Shown here: in pieces, positions 44,239 through 56,127 of the stretch
How the letters are laid out: the number at the start of each line of letters is the position of its first letter
How positions within the stretch are numbered: the stretch's first letter is position 1
Assembly: GCA_029929735.1 (NCBI GenBank)
Contig: JAKELP010000041.1
Location: forward strand, 10,105,001-10,169,000
Length of the DNA stretch: 64,000 bases
Direction of reading: 5' to 3'
Source of the DNA: Mimosa pudica
Lineage: Eukaryota > Streptophyta > Magnoliopsida > Fabales > Fabaceae
Made by a program: the position numbers and the translations under genes
The notes under the pieces: model-generated
The model's database searches: none
Seen by the model: only the letters and a program-made list of their open reading frames with translations
What the model was told of the DNA's origin: nothing

Positions 44239-45544
44239 GCCTTAGTCTTTACGCCTTGGGGTTCAAATGCAAATATAATTATTTACCAAGGATTGTAGCA
44301 AGTGTACTCTCCCGGATCGTCTGTTCTTCCACATGGAATTGTTTAAATGGGAAGAAAAGTTAGAAATATTAAGAGGAAATCTAAATGGTTTATGTAGAAA
44401 TCGTAATGGCCCATGAAGGTTCATTTTCTATGGCTCTATGTTTGTGCAGATTGCATCATAAATATGACTTCATTGGGCGTTTTAAAAGCTGCAATTAGAG
44501 AGGCTGAAGATTCAAGTATGTTTTGTCCTCCTTTACCTGATTTTAAATTAAAGGCAATATCAATGCTTGGTTTTGGGTTAGTTGTTTCTCCAACAAGAAA
44601 GAAAGTGTAAGAGTAATGGATGAGATGAGAAGGACTGCTTCTGTTTCAATGGTGTGTTTCAAAGCAAGTGTCATTGCCAATAGCCATAAACAATCCTCAA
44701 GGTTTTTCTATTTGTGTTAGTTTTTCTTTGCTATATATTTTAGATTTGAGATTTTGTTTTTTATATTTACTAAAGGTTTTTTGTTTTTCTATTTTGGGTG
44801 TATTCTAAAACATAATCCACATTTACTAAATATGATTTGAATGTCTTGAATATGTAATAATTTGACAAGTCCGTTTTTTAGAGTTTGCTAACATCATTTG
44901 ACTTGCCTAAAAATAATAAAGAATGGACATTGGTATTGATTCTTGGTGGTTATCACTTAAGTCTTTTGGGTGTTGGGTTGTATTTATGACCAGTTTTGAC
45001 TAATGATTTCAACTTCTAAAAGAATGGACATTTACTATATGATTTGAATATCTTGAATATGTATACCAATTGTATGCGGCCTGAGTCATAAAAACATAAG
45101 AGCTTCTGGAGAAAACCTCTTAGCTTGCTTAGCTGATTTATTTTCACAAGTGATGAATCTGTGATTTAGAAATTTCTTGGTATGTTATCATGTTTACCGC
45201 TGGACAAATTGTATTTTCCTCACCATAACCAAATCTTGTGACATATTATGTAAATGAACTATTTGTCATGATAATACTTGAAAACTAGTGGTGTAGATTT
45301 GGTATTTTGTAGTTGTAGAGAAACACAAAAGGGAAACTTGGACTGACTTCTTTATTAAAGCATTTACAGGCATTTGACCTTATTTCAAGCTCACTATTGC
45401 CTCTGCTATTATGTTACGGTATGCGTTCATTTCTGACCTATTTCCCCCTTTTTGTTTTAGAATATTTGTGTTCAGAACATATCCACTCTGAGTTTGATTC
45501 TTTTTCCATGTAAAAGTTATTTCTTTTTGTGAACAAATGCAAAA
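44239..45544. other. no recognised gene; probable decayed retrotransposon flank
   Basis: AT-rich. Short frames only (for example 44413–44610), none matching a family I know. Confidence 0.4.
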
Positions 45545-45680
45545 TCTTTAAACTATAGGGCAATGGCTCAATTTTTCCCTTCAAGTAACCACCATGGACC
45601 ATTGAGCACTCTAAACTAACAACGGGTGCAATTTTACCCTTGAAGTAACCAAAGTGGTCTAATTTTACCCTCTGACGAAT
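45545..45680. repeat. partial relative of the adjacent foldback element
   Basis: GGGCAATGGCTCAATTTTTC followed by AAGTAACCACCATGGACCAT and TAACCAAAGTGG repeats the wording of the 45770–46691 arms in diverged form. Confidence 0.6.
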
Positions 45681-45769
45681 GTAATGTTGACACTAAAAAA
45701 ATTGCAAGAGAGAAGCCGAATAAAAAAATGGCTCAATGAACAGGAACCAGGGAAAAAGATTTTAAATAT

Positions 45770-46691
45770 GGGTAATGGACTTAATCTACCCTCCACATAA
45801 CCACCGAGGAGCACTGAGCACCCTGAACTAACAACAGGCCCATATATGCATTCGAAGTTACCAAAGTGGTTAAAAAATACCCCAAGTGGATGGTCAATCA
45901 CGTTTGACCTTTAATCTGCCCATGTAGTCGCCACGTGGATTAAATTTTTGCCACATAGGATAAGGGTAATATAATGGACCTAATCTACCTTCCAAGTAAC
46001 CACCCAGGACCATTGGGCACCCTGAACTAACAACAGACTCATATCTATACTCAAAGTAACCAAAGTGTTTAAAAATACCCGAGTGGACAATCAATCACGT
46101 TTGACCGTTAATCTTTCCATGTGGCTGCCACATGGGTTAAATTTTTCCATGTGAGATTTGTCATGTGGGGTCCACATATAATAAAAATACAATTCCCTCT
46201 CTCTCTTCATCACTTCCAAACAGCCTCACCCCCTCCCCCAACACAACCACTGCCCCACCCCTAGAGGGAATTGATTTTTTTTTATATGTGGGCCCCACAT
46301 GACATATCCTACATGACAAAAATTTAACCCACGTGGCGGCCACATGAGCAAATTAATGGTGAAACGTGATTGACCGTCCACTGAGGGTATTTTTTAACCA
46401 CATTGGTTACTTCGAATGCAAATATGGGTCTGTTGTTAGTTTAGGATGCCCAGTGCTCTTAGGTGGTTACTTTGAGGGTAGATTAGGTCCATTACCCTTA
46501 TCCTACGTGGCAAAAATTTAACCCACGTGGCGGCCACATGGGCAGATTAACGGTCAAACGTTATTGACCGTCCACTCGGGGTATTTTTTAACCACTTTGG
46601 TTACTTCGAGTGCAAATAAGGGCCTGTAGTTAGTTCAGGGTGCCCAATGCTCTTGGGTGGTTACTTGGAGGGTAGATTAGGTCCATTACCC
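45770..46691. mobile_element. foldback (long-TIR MULE-like) element
   Basis: GGGTAATGGACTTAATCTAC at the left and its complement at the right (…GTAGATTAGGTCCATTACCC) begin arms of about 440 bp. Within each arm a block of about 200 bp (ACCACC…GGACCATTGGGCACCCTGAA…CACGTTTGACC) is itself repeated. A perfect 10-bp duplication TTTTAAATAT flanks the element (45760–45769, 46692–46701). The single-copy centre is only about 100 bp. No transposase. Confidence 0.88.
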
Positions 46692-46832
46692 TTTTAAATA
46701 TATATAGATTTGAAGATAGAAATATAATGATGGATCTGACACTAAAAAACAATGACGTTGAAAAACAATTATAGAGTACAAACTGAATAAAAAACTGAGA
46801 TAATGATTGCATTAAGTCTCCTTGGGTAAACA

Positions 46833-47230
46833 AGTTTTATGTGTGTGTTTCAATGTCTGCCATTTAGTTTCCTTGGGTTCAGTCCACAATTCAAGTTGCT
46901 TTGTGTTTCCCTCCCACTTATAGTCCTCCCATGTGTTATATATTGCTGTTAGAACCTTATATGATGTGCTTCCCCCTATTCCCCTTTCACTTTCCTGCTG
47001 TTACAGCTTGCCACATTGCTCCTATTTTTTAGTTTTATATGTGTGTTTCAATGTCTGTCATTTAGTTTCCTTGGGTTCAGTCCCCAATTCAAGTTGTTTT
47101 GTGTTTCCCTCCTACTTATAGTCCTCCCATGTGTTATATATTGCTGTTAGAGACCTGTATGATGTGCTTCCCCCTATTCCCCTTTCACTTTCCTACTGTT
47201 ACAACTTGCCACATTGCTCCTATTTTTTAG
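46833..47230. repeat. 198-bp tandem duplication upstream of the F-box-like gene
   Basis: AGTTTTATGTGTGTGTTTCA starts at 46833 and again at 47031, and both copies end CTCCTATTTTTTAG. Few differences separate them. The second copy ends 35 bp before the ATG of the F-box-like gene. Confidence 0.92.
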
Positions 47231-47265
47231 TTTTTTCTATTGCTTAAGCATCATATTTTCTCTCC

Positions 47266-48663
47266 ATGGAATTCAAACCATATAAGCGCCTAAGGAAAAG
47301 CCATGTTACACGAAAGAGTGTTAGTGGTTCAACCTCTCCTTCTCCATCTCTTTTCGATCTTCATGATGATATGATTTTTGAAATTATTAAGAGAGTTGGG
47401 AGGGATTGTTATCGTAGTTTTGTCCATGCTAAGGTAGTGTGTAAGACGTTTAAGCGCATTAGTGAAGAACCAAAAGTTGTACAGGAGCTTGCTGTAAATC
47501 CAGTCCCTTTATTCCGTGAGGAGAGGGATGAAAAGTTTCAGGAAGTGATTGATGTCTGTCTTGATGGAGGTTTTTTTTCCTGTGGCTTCTCATATTTTTT
47601 CACATTGGATTAACAACATCAGATAGTTTATATGGAATAAAAAATGGCGTCTCATTTTAAATCTTTTTCCCATGTGTCATGTTGTTTAAAGAAGATCAGT
47701 TTTCCATCATGTGACAAAGCTTATTGAGTGCAATTGAGTTAGAAAAATTTTTGTTATTCTCTTCATAGATCAGTAGTCAAGGAAGGTTAATTTATGTAGT
47801 CAAAAAGAACATGCTGCCATGATGTATCTATGCATTGTGATTTATAGCTACACCTTAATAACTGCACATATAACTCATTCTCACATCTTTTTAAATCCCA
47901 ACAGTGACACTTCACAGTTATATCTTCGATTTCCTTCATAAGCCATGTACATATTGCTAATATTTATGGTTTTTAGTGCTTGGTGAATTTTTGTTTATTC
48001 CACCACCAAATGGGGTTGAAAAAGGTAGAAAACATTTTTCAGTAAAATTTATTTAGGATCATTGAGTCACATGTATCTATTTTCTTAGCAAACAATTATC
48101 ACATAAGGAAACTTAATAAAACATATTACACTGATTTTGTTTCTTTATACTTGGTATCACTGATGATATTTAGTTTTCTAATTAACTTCATCGTTTGTTG
48201 TCTAGGTAACCAATTGGCTAATTTTCGACTAGGCATGTGCCATGCCTTTTGTGCTGGGGGAAGCTACCACTATGGTTATTAGCTGATTAGGGAGGTTGGT
48301 AAAAAAAATACTCGATGCTGCCTATATATGGTGCTTGATGTTGACTTCCCATTCAAGTCAACTAATCTTGGATTTGAATCCAAGGCAATAGAACTTTGGA
48401 ATAAGATTTACACTGAAGAGAAGATTCAGAGTTTGAGGGTGAAATTAATGACATGTTTTTCTCCCATTGCTGAGAGAGTTGCGGAAAGGTGCATATTTCA
48501 TGTACACCACTTCTCTTCTTGCTCATTGCGCCCACCAATACATCAAAGTGCTGAGCATTGCATAAGATGCAGGTTGGATATGGAGATCAGGTGGTTTGTG
48601 GAGAAGGTGGAGAACACAACGTTGAACCTTAGGTGTTTTCTTTTTTTTAAGGTTTGTGTTTAG
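47266..48663 (+). pseudogene. F-box-like gene with premature stop
   Basis: Exon 1 (47266–47569) begins MEFKPYKRLRKSH and encodes an F-box-like segment, SLFDLHDDMIFEIIKRVG…HAKVVCKTFKRISEEP, followed by VDVCLDGG-type helix sequence. An intron (GTTTTT…TCTAG, 47570–48205) leads into exon 2, GNQLANFRLGMCHAFCAGGS, matching the Sel1-like repeat region (GNPEAxFRxGMxEYF) that follows the F-box in the plant At2g35280-like family. TAG at 48280–48282 interrupts the frame, but the same frame continues open to 48663 with IELWNKIYTEEKI and a Cys-rich tail. F-box proteins recruit substrates to SCF ubiquitin ligases. This copy would be truncated to about 126 aa unless the stop is removed by splicing. Confidence 0.65.
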
Positions 48664-48898
48664 TGTTGTTTTATGTTTTTTGGGGTTTGAGTGTTTAGTG
48701 TTGGTTGCTCAAAATATTTGTTTGTGGTATTTTGTTTCTATTTTTGTCACTGTCCAATTAGTAGGTTTTGAATTACAAGAGCAACATGCCACATGTCAAA
48801 GCAAACTTCTAAAATTACCAAAAGAAACACGAGTTGTTTTAAAAAATAAAAATACAAAAAATGGAATAAAATCCTCATATAATGACGCATCATATATT

Positions 48899-50546
48899 TA
48901 AGGGCAAATGTGCAAAAATAATTTCCATAAATTTAAAAATGGATACTTATAACTCTGGTAAATTACAGGGGGAAAACCATACATTGTAAACAAAAATAGG
49001 GCAAAAGTAACCTCTCTGTTAGGCAAAATTAAACGGACGGTTTCCAGACATGGTCCCACTATCAGTAAATGACATGTCATACATTTAAGGGTGTAATTTG
49101 TTGATGGGGCTTTATTTTTTCAGATGAGACTTTATTTTTTTAGTTGACTACGAAGAAGTAAGGTAAATTTCACATGATTTGGGGTTCTATTTGGTTTCTT
49201 ATCGAAATGAGTTGGGGTTTAGGGTTGGTTTCAAGTGATTTAGGGTTCAACTGGATGTATTTTAGCTCCCACAGTAGATTTTTGAATTGACACGTCATTT
49301 ACTGATGGTGGAGCCCACGTCTGAAAAACGTCTGTTTAACTCGGCCTAACAGACAGGTTACTTTTGCCCCATTTTGGTTTACAATGTACGGTTTTGCCCC
49401 ACTTTGATTTACAGTGTATTGTTTTACCTCCTTAAATTTACCAAAGTTATAGGTGTCCATTTTTAAATTTACATTTGCTTAACCTAGGGCAACATTGGTT
49501 TAATCAATAAACACACAACACAACTCTCTTAATCCCTTCGATGAAAACGTGCAAACATCAATTTAACCACAAAAGCTCAAACCTTTACACAAATCCCAAT
49601 CTTTACCTCCTTAAAATAATTTCAGGGATGGAATGAAAGTAAAAAAAAAATCAAACTACTATCAACTTATACTAAAATCCAATACAACAAATGATTTTTT
49701 TTATGTTCTTACTAATTACAAACAAGTTAATCCAATAGTTTACAAAAAGATTGAAACATTTTTGTGTTTTGAATATGGGATTTGATCAAGTATGTCCTAA
49801 CAACAACAAAAACAAAAAAAATGAAGAAATCAAAATGGGTAATCGGTTTTTATGAGCTAGAAAAGGAAAAGTGCAGAGAAATGGCAGAAAACATGGGAGA
49901 GATAAACAGTGACGTGGGGAAGAGGAAGGAATCGAGGGAAGACTAGATAATAAAGAAACCCATCAAATGAAAAATATTGAGAAGACTTTCCCTTTCACGT
50001 CTCTACTTTAATCATCACACTTGTTCAGAAAGACATAATTTTTTTTTGTTTTTTTGTGTTTTGGATTTTGGGATTCTTTACATGATGATGTGCGGAATGC
50101 CCCCTTCTACGGTGACTCCCCCATAACATAATCGAGGTGGTGCCGGAGGTGTTGGCCACCAGAGGAGCGGCGACAGCGTGCAGCGAGGGAGAGTTGGGGA
50201 GGAGGGACGGAGGAGGAGGTGAAGGACAGAAGAGGGGAGTGAGGTGTGGTGAGACCTAATAATAATTGTATGATTCTTTAGGATCTCTTAGTAATAAAGT
50301 CCCTTCTTTGAAACTAAATTGCAAATATCCCTTTGAGAATTAGGATTCAGATGCCATGTGTCTTGTCACGTCATTTAATGAATGTAGGACCCACGCTTAA
50401 ACTAACGTCCATTTGTCTCTACTTAACAGCGGGGTTAAATTCGTCTCATTTCAATTTACAATGTACGGTTTTGCCCCATTAAATTTAGGGGTGTCTCAGT
50501 TGTCCAATTTAAAATTTACTTTGGCTAATTTTGCACCTTCGCCCTT
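48899..50546. mobile_element. composite foldback element(s), MULE-like ends
   Basis: The outer ends AAGGGCAAATGTGCAAAA and (other strand) AAGGGCGAAGGTGCAAAA match. An inner inverted pair (48930–49023 and 49362–49470) contains TTTAAAAATGGA…TATAAC and GGGCAAAAGTAACCT in mirrored order. The terminal GGGCGAAGG resembles the MITEs at 24091 and 41471. Clean target duplications were not found. The interior has GC-rich low-complexity sequence (50100–50250) and no recognised gene. Confidence 0.55.
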
Positions 50547-50589
50547 GATTTTATTTGAGTCTTTTATTTTATTTCCATGAAATAAGGTC

Positions 50590-51029
50590 ATTAGGTTATT
50601 GAATAATTTAGTTTCCTCGTCATGTTTTCTCATTTTGAAAAGCTGACTTTTTCTTTAAGAATGAGTCATCTTCTTTAGATGGAATGATGCAATTCAAAAT
50701 GCCAATTATCATTAATGCACCAATTATTAGGTTGTTTCTTCATTCTAGAGTCTTTCATTGTTGCCTATAAATAGACTTTGCCTTGTACTACATTTTGAGA
50801 CTTGAATGAATTGAGACATTTGTTTCTCGTATGTGAGCTTTGCTTGCATCTTTGTATTCTTTTGAAAATACTAGACTTATCAATTGTTGATCATCCTTGT
50901 GGTGTCTTGTGGCTAGGGTTGTAAGAGACAGGTACTCTTCTTCCCAATGATCATTTGATTCCTCTTCTCTTGTGTTATCTTGTTTTCTAACTAATCCTCT
51001 CACGTTAATCTATCACTAGGTCTGCTCAT
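50590..51029. other. possible LTR 3'-portion fragment
   Basis: CCTATAAATAGAC (TATA-like) is followed by AATGAATTGAGAC and TTTGTTTCTCG, the usual layout of a gypsy LTR promoter and leader. No paired LTR was found in the window. Confidence 0.3.
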
Positions 51030-52222
51030 AATTGGTGAGGCTATTGGGGAATGAAATATATTAAACTGTCTTACCTCTACTTTTATGTAGAGAAACTGAT
51101 TCGAACCTGCGACCTCAGATACACCACGGAAAACAATTTTACTATTATGAGTGAATATGCCCTTCTCCCAAAAGACATAAGTGAACCAAAAATGATACCA
51201 AAGATATTGAAATGCAGTAATGATAGCAAATAGAATAAATCACCTCCCCATCGGCCATCGCTATGAGACTTATTTTGTATCACCATGACTCCACTATCAA
51301 ACTTGCGTTGTAGCACTAGGTTGAAGCAATTGAATTGAAATAATATAATTAAAAAATTAAAGAAAACAGAAACAATGTACGAAATAGTTTATGTGCAAAA
51401 CACATCTGAAACAAGAAATATATTAAATTGGAGTAAAATTTGACTTACTTGTGATATTAGAATTATAAAACCAATAAACAAATTATCCTGGACACACGTA
51501 AAAAATCAAAATGATATACATACACATCAAACTTTTCCCAAAGCATACAAGCTTGCAACAAATCATCAGGGGAGATCAATTTTGCATAAAACACAAATCA
51601 GCAAGACAAAACGGGGGTATAGACAATTTTTGCCACTTATTGAGCAATCATTTCCACAAGAGCACAAAAGTAGGGGTGTTGATCAATACCTGTGCCATGA
51701 GCACGATTGAAGAGGCAATAGATATCAATGAGGTTGATCATTCCTCCAGCTCTTTCAAGTGGAAATTTTACAAAATATGCCAACTACCAGTTAGCAAAGA
51801 AAAATTAGTACTCCCTCCATTCCTAAATATAAGATCACTTTGGGGAAGTGGATAAGTTCCTAAATATAATATCACTTTCTATTTTATTTCAATTTTGGTC
51901 CAAATTACCCTATACTTCATAGCTCACTTACTTTTCTCTCAAATCCCTATTTGTCTTTTAAATTTAAGTGAGGGGTATTTTGGGAAGATCATGCATGTAA
52001 TCCTAATTTATTGGAAAGTCTTCCTTAATCTCTCCAAATTAGCTAAAATGATCTTATATTTAAGAACGGAGATAGTATTATAAAGTTACATTAAAACATA
52101 AAACAAAAATTTTAGTCATGAAGCAATAAATAGTGGCATTAAGAACGTTTCATTCTATGTTACTCCTATATAATGATGAAAAACATGACAATCATAAGCA
52201 AGCACAATGAGAAAGCCTTAAC
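51030..52222 (-). pseudogene. partial duplicate of VPS36 (exons 3–5 with introns)
   Basis: The segment matches 38252–39155 of VPS36 in the same orientation, including intron sequence and the intronic SINE. Exon 5-like (about 51247–51321) keeps RKFDSGVMVIQNKSHSD but has a 7-bp insertion (CGGCCAT region near 51252) that shifts the frame, and its acceptor CAG is changed to CAA (51322–51324). Exon 4-like lies at about 51540–51590 and exon 3-like at about 51694–51786. Intron retention shows DNA-level duplication rather than retroposition. It cannot make VPS36. A MITE has since inserted at 51811. Confidence 0.87.
51811..52075. mobile_element. Stowaway-type MITE 4 (in the VPS36 duplicate)
   Basis: CTCCCTCCATTCCTAAATAT … ATATTTAAGAACGGAGATAG, 265 bp, with TA on both sides (51809–51810, 52076–52077). 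The parental VPS36 intron has the uninterrupted site ATTAGTATTATAAA with TA at 39009–39010, which proves the insertion borders. Confidence 0.93.
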
Positions 52223-52896
52223 ATGACATTAAAAAAAATTTGGGACGTGACAATTTGGGACTGACAAACCCGGATATGACAAAATATGTGTATTTATATA
52301 TTTTTCTTTTTAAAAAAATGCATGTGTCATTTATACCAATACATGACAATTTTTTATGAAAATAGGATCATAATAAAATTTTACTTATCATGTTGTATAA
52401 GATGTAATTTAAAAGTAATATTGAACTAATTTATTTGTTTGTTACAAACACAAAGTGTCATAATTTTAATAAAAAAATTTCAAAAACTTGTTCTGGCCAG
52501 TTTGGTTGTAAAGAATTGGACGAAGGAAATGGAAAGGTTTTTTTTCTAATTTACATATATCCCGAGATCCACAAACTTTCTTTCTCCATCTCACATTTTT
52601 TCTAGACCCACAAATTTTACATCACATCATTATTTAATTTATCTTTATTTTCTATCTTTACCCCTCATCTCCATCTCCATCTCCATCTCCATCTCCATTA
52701 TCTACTTTTGGTCCAACCAAACGAGCTTATTGTAATGATGTAAAGTTTGACATACTCCTATAATACAATATACGTATTCCTTCCCCTCCCTGTTGGCAAA
52801 AAAAAAAAAGAAAAACCACTGAACACTCCCACTCCCACTCCCACTCCCACTCCCACTCCAACTTTAGTTACTACTTGAGAGCATCCAACACCAACC
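52223..52896 (+). promoter_or_regulatory. upstream region of the SDR gene with two hexamer repeats
   Basis: It contains (CTCCAT)n at about 52668–52698 and (CCCACT)n at about 52829–52858, only 40 bp before the start codon and so probably in the 5' leader. TATA-like CCTATAATACAATATA is near 52757. Otherwise AT-rich. Confidence 0.5.
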
Positions 52897-55800
52897 ATGT
52901 CGAAAGTGGTTTGCGTCACCGGCGGCAGCGGCTGCATTGGCTCATGGCTCGTACACCACCTCCTCCGACGTGGCTACACCGTCAACGCCACCGTCATGCA
53001 TCTCAGTTCCCTTCATCTCTCTTCCTCCATTTCTTCTTCAATTTCACTCTTAAACCCTCACACCAATCAATTTCTTTCTCTGTTTTCTTAATTTCTAGAT
53101 GATGACTCTGAAACGAAGCACCTTCAGGCCTTTGAGGGCGCTGAAAATCGCCTCCGTCTCTTCGAAATCGACCTCCTCGATTACAATTCCATCGCCGCCG
53201 CCGTCGCCGGCTGCCACGGCGTTTTCCATCTCGCTTCTCCTTGTATCGTCGATCAAGTGCAAGATCCTCAGGTTTAATTTTCGCCTTTCATGTCTTTCTT
53301 CTTTCAATTTCGTCGATAGTTTTTTTTTTTGTTTGATTGCTCTTTTTCTTATTATGTTTTTGTTATGTTGTTGCAGAAAGAGCTGCTGGATCCTGCGATT
53401 AAAGGCACAATGAATGTGCTTACGGCGGCTAAGGAAGCTGGAGTGAGCCGTGTTGTGTTAACCTCATCGATTTCTTCCATCACTCCCAGCCCTAATTGGC
53501 CTTCTAATGTTGTTAAGAATGAAGATTGCTGGACTGATGTTGAATATTGCAAGGATAAACAAGTGAGGGTTAACTTCTCTTTTCATTGCTTCCTCCCTTC
53601 CTAAATTCTTAAGAAAGTTAGATGGGTCACTAATCGTCTAATCCTAGTGTATTCTCTGTATGTACTTTATGTTTTGATCCATGGTCCGATATATTTAGGA
53701 ATAGAGGGAGTATTAGTTATATGTTATGTTATTTTAAGTAAATTAAACTAGTTTAATAAAAGAATATACTTTTGGTCCCTTATGTTTGAATCATGTTTCA
53801 ATTTAGTCATTTATGCTTGCTTGAAAAGTACACTTTTAGTCCTTTTTTGTTAACACTATTAGTTTTAACTTAATGGAAAATGTTAACTTAACAATTTTAA
53901 ATGGTTATAAGTAAACTATTCATCTTTCATAAGATTCTCTATAGAAGTTGTCTAGATCCTATTTAGCAATGGAGGGAGTATTTATTATTGTTGGTTTTGG
54001 TGGCACATTTGAAGTATAAATGTGTGGCTTATGCTTTGAACTGCTGCGTGTTAGTTATGGTATCCGATGTCAAAAACGTTGGCTGAGAAATCTGCTTGGG
54101 AATTTTCTAAGGAGAAAGGTTTGGATGTTGTTGTTGTGAATCCTGGCACTGTTATGGGTCCTGTGATATCTCCAAAACTTAATGCAAGCATGATAATGCT
54201 TGTACGTCTACTTCAAGGCAAGTATTCTCTTGAGAACTTTCCATTTTTGTAGTTTAAGCATAATAAATGGTTTTTTGATTTCATTTTTATTTTGTAAATT
54301 TCAACAATTAATACCCCAAATTTGATCCAGTTGAAATTTGTGATAATGGAACTGTCATATGCTTCTTTTGAAGGTTGCGATTTCAAAAGCCAAAATCTTT
54401 TTAAGCTTTGCTCATTCTTTTTTCTACTCTCATAGCTAGTTTTATCCTGGGGGTAACTGAGTACATAGGGGTTTTTTATGTGCATTTCTGCACTGCTTTG
54501 AGGCGTGAACTGTCTGTGTTTGGGCACGAAGTAAAATCAAATTGCTTTTGAACCAAAAGCAAAATGAGGAAAAAGTATCATTTTCTAACTTATTTTTGCC
54601 TCTTGCTTCTTGCTTTTGACTTATTTTCTATTTTACACACACACACACATATTTTGATTTAAATTAGCATTTTCAAATTTTTTAATTTTAATTCATGTAT
54701 TCTCTCTAAATTATAATAATGTTTGCATATGTTTTAATTCTTGTTTTTTTCAAACTAACTATCAAAACATATTTCTAAAAGTTAGATTGAAAAAAAGTCA
54801 CTTAGACCCACTGCTCGTGCAAACATAATTACAACACACAATCTGGCTTTTTTCGAATCTTACTCCTACAAAAGTCAAATATAAAAAAAGTCACTTTTCC
54901 TCCACCAATCCAAACAAACCTGTAGGCTTACAAAGTCTCTGTGCCATACTTCCAAAATGAACTGACTCATTTAATTACATTTCATTCTTTTCATATCAGA
55001 AAACTTCCTGGCTCTGCATTGGCATGAAAAAGTATTTTAAGCATACAGACTAATTTTTTTGGGAATTACTATTGATTTTCTTGTGTTCTTATTCCAGGCT
55101 GCACTGAAACATATGAGGACTTCTTTATGGGATCTGTCCACTTCAAAGATGTGGCCTTAGCTCATATTTTGGCGTATGAGAACAAAGCAGCATCTGGCAG
55201 GCATCTGTGCGTTGAAGCCATCTCTCACTATGGTGACTTTGTGGCTAAGGTCGCTGAACTTTATCCAGAGTATAATGTGCCTCAGTAAGTAAAGTCACCC
55301 TTGCCACAGTTGCTATATTTATGAAAATAGGATGTTATGATATCATCAGGAAATCGTTGGTAGGTTTGACATTACTTCATGAATAAACACTGCATTCTTA
55401 TCTGACATTAACAGCTTAAATCTTGCTGGGAGAAATACTAAAAGTAATTATCGGTATATTTTTATTGGATGAATTTGTGACTGATTTTTCAAGATGCCTC
55501 ATCTCTTTTCTGCTTCATAAAAAAGTTCTTACCATAGCTTGCCTTTGTGATTGAATTTATGATTGATTTTTATCGGTACGTTCATACCATTTGATTCATT
55601 CTCACATTTATGAGGAAAGTTTAGCCAATCAGAGTATAATTGAAGTGGGCTTCTTATTTTAAATCTGCCATGCACCGTCTTTTTTTGACCATACCATGCA
55701 CTGTCTACTTGATATAAATTTGTTTAAGTGAATCTGTTAAAGTGAATTTATTTACCCTATTCTTCCTTTCCTGCGAAGTTTGCCTCGAGATACCCAACCA

Positions 55801-55920
55801 GGATTGCTGAGAGCAAAAGATGCGTCCACCAAACTGATGGATTTGGGTTTGAAATTCATTCCAATGGAGACAATTATCAAGGAAGCTGTGGAGGACTTGA
55901 AGAGCAAGGGGTTCATTTGA
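52897..55920 (+). CDS. cinnamoyl-CoA reductase-like extended SDR (six exons)
   Basis: Exons: 52897–53005, 53099–53271, 53377–53562, 54055–54217, 55098–55284, 55779–55920. They total 960 nt and 319 aa. Intron 4 has a GC donor (CAAG/GCAAGT at 54218), the only choice that keeps the frame; the others are GT–AG. TGGSGCIG (8–15) is the Rossmann NADPH motif. TSSIS (123–127), Tyr159 and Lys163 in LWYPMSK are the SDR catalytic set. GTMNVLTAAKEAGVSRVVLT, VVVNPGTVMGP and SGRHLCVEAISHYGDFV are typical of the CCR/DFR-like SDR108E family, which reduces aldehydes, ketones or CoA esters in phenylpropanoid and related metabolism. It lacks the KNWYCYGK signature of true lignin CCR, so it is named CCR-like and the substrate is unknown. 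The length is normal for the family. Confidence 0.93.
53690..53985. mobile_element. diverged MITE fragment(s) in SDR-gene intron 3
   Basis: ATATTTAGGAATAGAGGGAG (about 53692–53711) and TCCTATTTAGCAATGGAGGG (about 53957) both look like Stowaway 3' ends. Matching starts were not resolved. Confidence 0.4.
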
Positions 55921-56037
55921 TCATTTGTTGAATGACTCTCATTTGATTGCAAATGAATATTGGTATTTATAGTATATGGGTTTATGACCCGGATAATATA
56001 AGTACAATAATGTTCAAATTAACATACGAATACGATC

Positions 56038-56100
56038 TATAGCTCAGTTGGTAATAAGACATGTTAGGCCTATTTAGTCGGCTGAAAATGCTGCCATGGA
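56038..56100 (+). mobile_element. tRNA-like SINE head
   Basis: TATAGCTCAGTTGGTAATAA looks like a tRNA D-arm/box A region. The downstream part does not form an acceptor stem or a proper T-arm, so it is a SINE fragment or tRNA relic rather than a tRNA gene. Confidence 0.4.
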
Positions 56101-56127
56101 AAACGAAAATTTAGATCTTATGATCTA

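Noticed and set aside
53352..53552. 66-aa minus-strand frame
   Set aside because: Antisense of exon 3 of the SDR gene.
52897..55920. true lignin cinnamoyl-CoA reductase (CCR1)
   Set aside because: The KNWYCYGK signature is replaced by LWYPMSK-type sequence; only a CCR-like SDR can be claimed.
56038..56100. functional tRNA gene
   Set aside because: Only the box A-like part is tRNA-like; the T-arm and a paired acceptor stem are missing.
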